A stretch of DNA of 64,000 bases from Bedellia somnulentella (lineage: Eukaryota > Arthropoda > Insecta > Lepidoptera > Bedelliidae): assembly GCA_963576735.1 (NCBI GenBank), contig OY755171.1, positions 22,666,182-22,730,181 on the forward strand, read 5' to 3'. This document shows positions 36,588-48,500 of this stretch, one piece after another. Under the pieces are notes generated by a model. It was given only the letters and a program-made list of their open reading frames with translations, was not told the DNA's origin and ran no database searches. The position numbers and the translations under genes are program-made. Numbering within the stretch: the first letter of the stretch is position 1; each line of letters begins with the position of its first letter.

Positions 36588-39500
36588 CTGAAACAAAAAA
36601 ATACTGTCATTATTTTCTTATACAATCTTCTTACAATAATCATAATAAACTTTTGAAAACGTATAACAAGACAGTAAGAAACAATAATTTTAGATATTGG
36701 TAAAACTTGACCAAATATGATTATCTGGAGTTTTAAATATGTCGGTTTAATTTTACAGTAGTGTCACACTACCCCATTTCTACCCGTGGGTGATCGTAAG
36801 AGGCGACTAAGGGTATAGGGGTTTATTAAGTGATTTTTGGGCGATGAGGTTGGAGACCCGTCACCAAAAACATTTATTATTACCATCTTTTCCCCAATCA
36901 ACTTCCAAAAGTAGCTGAGGAATTTTTTATTCCAAAGCTCTGGCTACCCCGTTAAGGGATTTATAGCCGTGAGTATATGTATGTATGTTAATTTTTACAT
37001 ATTATGTTCTTTACATTGATGTAAAATCAAATGATAAACGATATTTTCTTACTATCGTAGGGCGAAGTCTTGTTAAATATACATTATTAGACATCAAATA
37101 ACAATTTTAATAATTTGAAAATGAAATATTCTTATATATTATAGTAATTTTATCCGACTTAATTTAGGCCGACAATGCTAAAAGAAATGTTGACTATAAA
37201 CGAGATAAAATATAAGTCCTAATAATATTATTTACCAGTGTTTCTTCAAAAATTGGTGTATGCTGCCTAGGTGCAAATATCTATAATTTATTTAAAATTA
37301 GATAAACCCCTGAATGCTTGTATATGTTCTTATAAACCAGTAAAAGGATACATACGCATTCGAAAAGCGTGACAGTTATAACTACACAAGAATAAAAACT
37401 TGGTGGTTTAAACACTTTTTTTGGTCGTATTTTCGTCATCATTTACCTTCTGTAGGCTAGATTCATTTGATAAATGTTTACTCGTTAGGCTGATTCTCAT
37501 TTATAGCTTATACATGATGCATTAATACACCATGTAATAATAAATACCGCCGTAGACCGTAATCGCCTCATACGCCATCCATAGGCGAAAAGGAAGGAGT
37601 AGTGCTATTTCAAGCCGACAAAACATAAAACTCATCCCACACTACATAGAGTATACCAGCTCATTCCACCGTTGATGAAATAGAGTATTGATAATTGAAA
37701 ATGCACTCTTCATAGCGACCAGCACTGCGCACAGCTCATACCACTTTTCGAAAGCGATAGCCAAAGGTCAGAATTTGCAAAGCCATTTTTTCAAATATTT
37801 TGCTTTCCAATCATTTCAAAAAATGAGTTTTTTTTCATCAAAAGCATGGTAGTGTTAAGCCTTTAAAGGCAAGACATAACATAACATATACTCACGGCTA
37901 TAAATCCCTAGAAGGGGTAGCCAGAGCTAAGGAATTAGAAATTCCTCAGCCACTTTTGGAAATGTGAGTGGGGAAAAGATGGTAAAAGTAAAGGTTGTTG
38001 GTGATGGGTCTCCAACTGCATCGCCCAAAAATTCCTTTAAAGCGTCTCAAGAATGCCTTTATTATTTGCTGAGCCAGAAATCATTTCTTGCCTCAGTTAT
38101 GTTACATCAAGAAAAGTTATGTTTTGTTATATTTGCACGCATTTGTGATTAGAATTGAGAGTAGAAAAACCATGGTTTTGGTTTTATCCACATTCACCCT
38201 CATTCCGTTTCTTACAAAAGACTCGCATGCAATGTTCATAATTTCTTGCAACTCTTCTGCCGATGATGCAAGTACCACTTGATCGTCAGCATACAAGGGG
38301 CATTTAATGATGAATCCACCCATTCTTAGTCCATGATCACTTTCACGTAACTCTGTCAAACATTCATCCATAAACAAATAGAAGAGCCACGGAGAAGCTA
38401 TGCGTTCCCGTCGGACACCCCTAGAGATTTCAAACCAATCAGTGTTTTCCCCGTTTACTCTTACACACGCACTAGAATCCTCATAGATCCGATAAGTTGA
38501 CTCCACCGAACTTGGATAACACCTCCCACAAACACTTTCTTACCACCCTATCATACGCCTTCTCTAAATCAGTGAAGGAGCAATTCACCTTTCGGTGATG
38601 CTCCTTAGAGAGAAGACTTGATCCATATATCCCATTCCTTCCTTTCCTAAATCCTGCTTGCACATCCCATATTTTCTCATCAGTTTCATGCATCACTCTT
38701 TCAATCAATACGTTTGCATGGCTCACATAGAATTCTAAATCTATCAGAACTAGGTTGGCTCAACAATTCTTTGAACCAGTGAGGATGTGAATAGTTTCGT
38801 TGCATTCATTTTTTTATTCAAAATATATATTTTACTCTTTTTTTTAATGGTATCGTATTTTTTTCTTTTTTTGTATATGGCGTAAGTTTTAATTTTAGTC
38901 TTAGTTTTGTTTATTTAATTTTTTTGGCATATTAGCAATATTCATGTTAGCTTACATTAATATATTTCACCTATGTGCTTATTATTTGTAGAGTGTAGGA
39001 CCTTTTTATATTCATGATATAGATATGTAAATGTGAAGATTTTTTAAATGGCTACCTGTAATAATTTTGGTTTTTTTAAGTGGATATAAAGCTGTAAATC
39101 TTCCAAACGAAATAAAATAAAAATAAAATAAATTAATATTTTTTTAAATATTAGACTAAAAGCATTTATGATTAATTGACATTTATTGATATTATAGTTA
39201 TTTTTTTAAAATTATTATACTGTCGGTCATTAGTATAAACAATTATTATTAAATACAAAATGTATAGTATAATAAGTGATATTATGAATTTCGTTGATTA
39301 TATTTTTCAATATTTATGGCTTGAATTTTTTATGAAGACTGATCATTATGATTTTAAATGGTATGTGAAATATATTCGGACCTCCGATGATAAAAGTTAA
39401 AAAGTTATGTAAGAAAAAGCACACTCCATTTCGTTAGTTATCCTATCATACCCTGCCGCCTTCCCTACTTTTAATTATTTCTTCCATCCGGATCTCACAG

Positions 39501-42500
39501 TCACTCAAGTCACCCATCGCGTCGTTCCAATCAACAATACTGCCGATTGGCGAAGAAATTGATGCATTCTCTATTTCGAAGAGCCCCTCGAAATAATTCT
39601 TCGATACCCGTTTCATGCTACTTTCATCCGTCGCCAATTCACCCTGATTATCTCTCATTACATTAACTTTCGTGTTTTGAGAAACTCCCTTTTCCTTCCG
39701 GATATATTTTCATATCAACTTTTGGTTATTCCGGAAAACTATCGTTTCCTCTCACACCATTCTTGCAGATCACGCGTCTTTACCTCATTCTTAACTCTCT
39801 TATTATTATTCGTACCTAAATGGGGATATACATAAATTAACGGTTGTATAAATAGAAGTATCCAGACCTTTAGATTAAAGAATTTCCAGATAATTTTGAA
39901 AGGTAAGTGTATACATACATACATATACTCACAGCTATAAATCCCTTAACGGGGTAGCCAGAGCTTTGGATTTAGAAATTCCTCAGCCACTTTTGGAAGT
40001 CGATTGGGGAGGTGGTAATAATAAATAAATGTTTTTGGTGACGGGTCTCCAATCACATCGCCCAAAAATCACTTAAGAAGCCCCTATACCCTTAGTCGCC
40101 TATTACGATCACCCACGGGTAGAAATCGGGTAGTGTTATTTTAAGCCGACACGGCAAAGTGTATGTTATCAAAAATAAATGATAAATTGAAAATTAAACA
40201 CATAAAATTATATAATAATAATCACTTATTTATTAAACTGTTATAAGTATTTACAAACAAAAAATAGGTTATTTCTACCGTTGTATTTTTCTCTTCTTGT
40301 TCTTTCTAGTTCTAGGCCACTGAAACAAACAATACTGTCAATATTATTTTATCTAATACATCTTGCGGATATTATCTATATTTTGTCATCACCTTATAGT
40401 GATATATAAACATTATTACACATAGAAAACTATAAAAGATTTAACAATAAAGGTTTCTCTCATACATAGTGAATGCTGGTAACGGTAAATAAAATTTGAT
40501 TGTTAATATGATCTAAAAGTGCTTTTTAAAGAATTGATATTGCTGTTGAGATGATGCAAATATCTTTTATTCAAGGTGGTATTAGAACAACCATCGAAGC
40601 ATGGACCTGTTTATTGAAATACAAGCAAAAATACGCATTAGAAACGTCTGATGGTGATATACTACACTAGAACAAAACTTAGTGGTTTAAGCACTTTTTT
40701 ATTCTTTACTTTATTATTATTTATATATATTATTTTGCTCGCCAAATACCATTACTTGTGGAGTTGAATCTTATTATTTCAAATGACTATTTTAATAACA
40801 GCATTTTTTATTGCGCAGCGCTATTGTCGAACGTGTGTGAAATTGTTTTACTAAATTTACAGTACAGTAAAGTTGTCCATTTACATTAAGATAAAGTACT
40901 TAATAAAAATCTAAGAGTTGATGTAAAAATATACACTTATTAAGTCCGACTTTTGTCGGTCTTTATTGGTTTATTAAAATGATTTAGTTATTAACTTATT
41001 ATTCATTAAAAAAGAATAAATTATATGTTAGAAGCTATAATATTACTATTTTACTATGTATGAATAAAAAGAACGAAGTTTTTTATAAAATTAATAACTT
41101 TCAAGAATAATTACGCGTTACAATACACGTTCAGTATTACACGTCAACAACATGCTTGGGAATAGAACCCTTTAAACTCTCAACCTTGCAATATTAATGA
41201 GTGACATAGAACATACATACATAAACTTACGATTGAGCCCTCTCTTTACCATAAATACAGCTCACACACTGTTTCTATAAATAAAAAGACCTACAAATAT
41301 ACACACTGCATTATTTGGGATAGCCAACTTTAATTAAATTAATTTACATCTTGAAATATATTCTCGTTTGATGACAAGGAAAGGAGTGTTTGTTACTCGA
41401 AAACAAGACTCCATGTTCTACTGAAAAGTAAACTTTGCGATTCTGTCTACCCATTGTCTTGCGACGCTGCAATGGTATGGTATAATTACGTGTATTAAAG
41501 GATGAGTTCTGTGCGATAGTTGTCAGAAGTTAGGGGTTGCTTTTTATCTTTCTTATTATCGATTAAATCTCGATAGTTTAATTAATTTATTATTACTTAG
41601 GGGATGTGGCACAAATTCTTATAAATAGGTAACTATCGACAACTAATTATTTATTAATCCATTTGATTTTCAGATTGTTTAATAAGACTTTGATTATTAC
41701 ATTTACCTCACCCAAGAACTCATTTTCAATTAATTTGATACATAATATAGAATAAGGCACTAGATGTCTCAATACATGAAGAAGATGTTGCAATTAGGCA
41801 GATTATCATTAATAGCTATCACAGCATCTTGCTTTAAATTTTACGTGTTGATGGGTTTCCGACCATCGCACCATTCATCATAATAAATGCCCCAGTCAAT
41901 ACCCTAAGGGTCACATACGACACCCACGACGGGAGGGTTGTGCTATTCTACACCGCGAAAATATAAAACTCATCCCTCAATACACGAACTATACCATTAG
42001 CTAATTCCAAATATAATGTCGTATTGATAATCGAAAACCAGCAATCCCGGTCCGGCGATGATAAACAGCTGACTGCACGCTTCATTGCGACCATCACTAC
42101 ACAGAGCTCATACTACTGCCTACACATTGAGTCAATCTCATACATACATACTAACAATACTCACGGCTATAATTCCCTTAACGGGGTAGCCAGATCTTTG
42201 GGATGAGAAATTCCTCAGCCACTTTTGGAAGTTGATGGGGAAAAGATGGTAATAATAAATAAATACATACACAATACATCAACAATCAACATACACTACT
42301 CTACTATCACGGAATTTCAAAAAAGGGTACCCTCAGTTAATTAACTAACTTTGTTTTTATAAAAAAACAATTAAACCTTTTTTTTTAAATGTTTTAATTT
42401 AATGTATATCTACTAACTCCTTTAAAGTAAGTTATACTAACATAATGAGTCGTTGTTACTTGATTGAATGAATGAATTGTTTGATTGGAAGCTTTAGAAC

Positions 42501-45500
42501 GGATATTGACATAGCCGTTTCAATTTTCCTATACTTTGCTCCATAATCATTTTTATAAAAAGTTTATCTAAGATTTCACTCAAAAGGATAGATGTATTAA
42601 GCTTCTAAGGTAAATGATAAAATTACCATAGAATTTTTTTACCACTTATTCCCTCTTACGCTCCCCTATACGCTCTTGTACAAAATCATGACTCAATAAC
42701 ATACAGCAGTAGTAATCACGGTGTATGTATTTTGAAAAGTATTTATTTTTAACATGAAAATAAGGTTTCAACAATTAGATAAATATTTTCAAAATACATT
42801 TGCTCTGCGAGTGACGTGGTTCTTGCCGATTAAATATTGAGTAGTACTTACTAGCTTGCCAGACGACGACCCGGGCTACACCAACCAGAAACAATATATT
42901 AATTCATATATATACTCGTATTTCAATATTATCCCTATCTAAATTGGGACATACATATACATACGGCTATAAAAAGGGTGCCAGAGCTTTAGGATTACAT
43001 ACATACATACATATACTCACGGCCATAAATCCCTAGAAGGGGTAGCCAGAGCTAACGAATTAGAAATTCCTCAGCCACTTTTGGAAGTTGCGTGGGGAAA
43101 AGATGGTAAAATAAAGGTTGTCGGTGATGGGTCTCCAACCGCATCGCCCAAAAATCCCTTAAAAAGCCCCAATACCGTTAGTCGCCTCTTACGTACACCC
43201 ACCGGAAGAAAAGGGGTAGTGGTATTCTAAGCCGACACTACACAGCATTACCAATTTCTTAACCTCTTATGAAAGTTTAATGGGATATAAATGGTAAAAT
43301 AAAATATTATTGGTGATGGGTATCGAAACCACATCGCCGAACAATAATTTAAAAAGCCCCAACACCCTAGGTTGCCTTTTACGATACCGACGGGAAGAAG
43401 TGGGTGTGTGCTATTCCGACACTAAGCAGCTAAATAGGGATAAAGCTTTTAATGCATGAAAAATTCATTCAAATAAAAAATGGCTTAAAATCACTGTCTC
43501 TTGAGTATGTGAGACTAACGCCCGATTTCTGAATTGAGTATTCCAGCTGAGAACAACTTAAGTATCGTTCTGTCGCATTGAAATCTTAACAACTGAATGA
43601 GACAAAACGATGCTTAAGTCGTTCTCAGGTTGAATACTCAATTTGGAAATCGGGCGTAATAGTAATCAAAATCATAGCTAAGTAATACGGTGTGTCAGCT
43701 CAGAGCTGAACGTAAAGGTGCTTCCTCACCGGGAGTAGTTACGTGTAATGTTACATTATAGATTCGTCTCTGAATATTACATTACAATAATACCTCCCTG
43801 TGTAACGTTAGTTATTCATAACATTAGTTAGGATAACGTAAGTGATAATAATTGTGTATGTTAACATTCAGTCAGGTCCCACCCAATATATTTTTAATAT
43901 ACATACATACATATACTCACGGCTATAAATCCCTTAAAAGGGTAGCCAGAGCTAGGGAATTAGAAATTCCCCAGCCACTTTTAGAAAGAAAGAAAGAAAG
44001 AAGAGACATTTATTCACATTTGAACTATTAACTACTACACAGTTTACTTGAATATTAAAATTATAATAGTGACATAAAAAGTGATACAAAATAAAATAAA
44101 ATAAATGAAACAAATGTGAATAGGTCCTGCCTCAGCTTATTTTTGTGAGTTTTACACACAACACTGATATTCAATCAGGACCCGAATTGGAATTTGGAAA
44201 TTGCGTGAGGAAAAGATGGTGAAATAAAGGTTGTTGGTGATGGGTCTCCAACCGCATCGCCCAAAAATCCCTTTAGAGCCCCAATACCGTTAGTTGCTTC
44301 TTACGTACACCCACCGGATGAAATGGGGTAGTGCTATTCTAAGCCGACACTACACAGCTACATACATTTTTCAAATATATGGTTAATGGTATTTTTAGTA
44401 TACATCTATGGTCATAAGGTGTCAAACTATAGAAATCATATTGCGTTCTCGTATACCTCAATAAAACAAGTGAATCTCAACACTATTTAAAGAAAATTTC
44501 TTCATATAGCGTTGTGAGTGTGAAAAACCAGGATATTATCAATATTTCCTCCGCCACACTCCCAATGAGTATATACGTCCGTTTGTATTTCTAAAGGTAA
44601 CTCTTAATATGATATTCCCTAAGTTTTATTTTCAAACTTAGCTCAGTGATAGCTTTTATAAGCTAAGATTGATAGCAAAATGCTGCTATATTCAACGCAA
44701 ACTGACAAAATACCATATTTGTACAGCAGCAGTAGTTACTCTGCCAACCTTTTCATTGATATATGGTCGTCATGTTGAAAAAGTTGTTACTTATGACTAC
44801 GTTAGTGCTGACAATCAGATTTATCGAATCTTAAACTAAAAACTAGAAGTGCAGTAATACGAAGGAATAAAATAAATAATTCGCAACTTCAAATAATATG
44901 GCACATTGGTGTTGTCCCTGTGGATTAACTTACTTACTTATGCTCACGTCTGTTATTCCCATTGGGGTGAGCAGAAACTATCGATCGCCACGTAGTACGA
45001 TCTTGACAAATATCTCTTGCTTCCCTTACATTCATTATTCACAAGTATGCTTTTTTGCGATATAGGACAAAATATTTCTTGATCATAAATTTATGTTATT
45101 AGGAGTTTTTTTGTTATACTCGTACTGAATGGTTAGTATTTGTTTGTGTATGAAAGTGTTTGATATCAGAGAAGTAATATGAATGTATAAGTTGTTTAAG
45201 TCTGTATTTAATATTTTTTATGTATGTTTGTGTGTGTAGGAAAATAAAGTCTTTTTTCCTTTCTTTTTTTCTTTTAAATGTAAATTGCCATTTGACCTTT
45301 TTACGATTATGGTCGTGAGTATACGTATACAGTATGTATAAGTGAAATATGCAAAAGTATAGTAGTAGTAGTGACCTTGACGGCGCGGGGCGGGGTGCGA
45401 GTCTTGTTCTGCGGCCGCCAGCGCCCGTCGCGCGGCGGGAACGCGCACGGCAGCACGCGGCGGAACCTGAAAAGTAGTTTTAATGTGTGGATTTAACTTT

Positions 45501-48500
45501 GTATTTGGTGTGGAACAGCAACATATACTGGCCAGTACACCCTGCTGTGTACCTACCTATAATTTGTATCTATGCTAAGCTCGAAAAACATTTACACTCC
45601 GCGATGTAGGATATGAGTGAGACGCTGCTATGTGCGAGTGAGTCCGCAGTAGCGTGCTCTCTAACATGACTCCCACAGATGATTTATTTGGACTTTCATG
45701 TGCATGAAACTTCATGTAGGGATTATTTTACTAATCAATCAAGGAAGCAAAAATTTCGACACCAGCAGGACTTGAACCCGCGTCATCCCGGGTCTACGCC
45801 CCGCTCCTTGATTACGTATCTTTTGCAACCGTGATTATATTGCAAGTTGCAATATTGTCGCTGTCAAAAGTGTCAAATCGCATACAAATTTATGACATTG
45901 ACAGCGACAATCTTGCAACTTGCGACACAAACGGCAATCGCTTAAGATACATAATACCCTATTTTGTTTTTTTTTATAATTTTGAACAAAACCTACGCCT
46001 CGGTTGCTCTGTCAACTGAGCTATGGTGCCAAGTATCTACTGTTACGAAATTTGTCTTTTCTTGTATTGACTAGAACAATCAAATCAAAGTAGAACAATT
46101 GATTTTGCTAAAATAGACATAGTGAATACATTAACATAACGTAAACGTTCACGCCGAATATCCCCGAAGGGGTTGGCAGAGGTACTAATAATTCTGAACA
46201 TCACGTGAAATTGTCACCTGGTGTTCAGAGTACCCATGTTTTGCATGGACCGTATGCTCACGTGATAGGGGCAGGCCTATCGCCGTTTGGTACGAATGCA
46301 CTGTCAAGGAGTAGAAGTACAACTTAGCCATGTGGAATTCCTCACAATGTTGTCTCAAACAACAGATAGCAACCAAGATAAATTAACCACATGTATGTGT
46401 TTAGAAAAGACAAATTTGTGTAGGTATATATACGATTAGTACAGTATACAACTTACCTATGTATGGGTAACAAAAACGTGGACAAAGTTGGAGGCACTTT
46501 GAGAGCCGCCTCGTCCAGCGGGTTGGGACTGCAATTGACAGTACCACTACCATTTGTACCACTATTGGTACCACCGGTACCCGTTATCTCGTTGGTAACA
46601 TTGGTATTGGTGGTTTTAGTGACTGTTTCGGATCCATCATCAAAAAGTACAAATGAACCGTTCGGTCGCGCAGCGTATAGAAATGCGTTGGTGCCTAGTT
46701 TGGGCTGCAAATAAAAATTAGTAATGCTATTGAAATTTTGTGAGATAAAGTTATAATCACTTATTTAGGTTATTGAAGTATGTTCGTGTGAAAAAAGAAC
46801 TTAGTTTTGCTATGCTGCTCAAGGTTGTAAATATGGTAAAAATATGTTCCTTAGAACAGTAAGCAAAAGAATATATATATAAAGAACAAAAAAAACAGAA
46901 CAAAACACGTTAATTGTGTGAGGATCACCCACAGACATGTATTTGAATATCTATTGCAAGTGCATGTACTTCGCGTGCAAAAACTGAGTAAAATTATCTT
47001 AGTTTATCGCCATTTGATTGAGACCGTGCTCCAACGTTCTCGGTGACAGATGTCAAGCTAAATATAAAAAATGCCTAATTGTGCCGTATTGAGTTGCAAA
47101 AACTATCTAAATAAAGCGGGACTAATTAATAGAAAGATTTCCTTTCATCGGTAGGTCACTTTATTATTAGATTATGTGGTTTTTATTGAAAAATCAATTA
47201 TTTCGTGTTCGTTGTGGTTTTACACTGAAAAACTTTTCAACGAGTGTGTATCGCTTAATTTATAATACATTGCCGCTTTTAGTTACAAAGCTATCTAGTA
47301 TGGCTTGTCTATTAAAACACGCAATGAACATCAAAATGAACGATATTTTCACCTGTCAATCAGCTACATAGTACGGTGGCTATTGTCATATTTCTGTCAT
47401 TTTAAGCGAAATGTGTTGTACCTACACAGATAGTTGTATTCGATTCTAATTCTAATCGATTTTGGGAACAGAGAAATGATAATATTTGCGATGGATGTTC
47501 CATGTATCTAAAATATTTTTATTACTACAATGTTTCTGTTAAATAATTATTACCACACGTTCAGAAATGTAGCTTAGAGAAAAACTTGTAACTTAAATTA
47601 AACTATTATTTTATTAAATAAAAACAAAGTTAAAACAAGAGTATTCCAATTAATTATAATTATTTACTTCCTTCCTTCACTCAGTGTTGCCAATATAAAT
47701 GTAAATATATACACGAACACGCCTCCTTACATAAGTTCAAAGCTTCTTAAGTACTACAGTAATTATAATCAATTAGGGAACTATACTCCTTTAAATTTAG
47801 CATTTTTAAGTTAGTGAATTTAACATTTCCCACAGGCTTTGTTAATATATCTGCAATTTTATTTTCTGACTCTATTTTGTATACTTCCCTGCTAAACATT
47901 TTAATTTACAAAATGATAGTGAACTTCAATGTGCTTAGAATTCTTTGTAAAGTTTCCATACTTAGAAATAGCTACAGCTGCTGAATTATCTTCATAGATT
48001 TTTACTGGTTTACAAACCTTATTAAAGACATCATTCATTACACAAATGAGAAAATTTAATTCTGTTACTGCTTCTGATAATTCTACATATTCAGCAAATA
48101 TTGAAGAGTTTGTTACACTACTTTGTTTTTTTTTTATTTCCAATATTGAACAATCGAAGAGTTTCGTACTATCATCGATAATAGAAACTAACGTTTTTGT
48201 ATGGGAGCCCCTTTGATATTTACTTTACTGTTATTTCATTATTTATTTTGAAAGGTGATATACTGTGAAAATTTTAAGTATCTATTCTAAGTTATCACTG
48301 TTTATGAGATACAGCCTGGAGAAAAACAGACAACGAAAAAAAAATACTTGATTATTTTTCCTTCTCTACAAGTTATTATATTTGTTTTTTTTCAAATCCG
48401 AATTAGTTCTGGGTTGGGTTGGGTTGTATTATATTTTGTCATAGCGCCTTCTACTGGCTTTCCTTTTTGTAGATAAAATTTCTTCTCGGGGTTTTTTTAA

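Larger units (their letters stand above)
36436..37785. repeat. Segmental duplication, block B
   Basis: Similar in order to 40157-42130. It shares the TATCAATAATAAATG region of the Exo70 3' UTR, a TTATTTATTAA signal, the basic-tail exon, an ATGCAAATATCT-like block, the ACACAAGAATAAAAACTTGG then GTGGTTTAAACACTTTTT block, and a CATAAAACTCATCCC then GTATTGATAATTGAAAA block. Divergence is substantial, so the duplication is old. A family-A SINE insertion (36760-36988) lies inside this block only. Confidence 0.75.
40157..42130. repeat. Segmental duplication, block A
   Basis: Partner of 36436-37785, offset by about 3.7 to 4.3 kb. It holds the alternative terminal exon at 40275-40319, then the matching ACACTAGAACAAAACTTAG then GTGGTTTAAGCACTTTTTT block, and near 41960 the AATATAAAACTCATCCCTC then GTATTGATAATCGAAAA block. 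About 1 kb (roughly 40740-41820) has no counterpart in block B. Confidence 0.75.
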
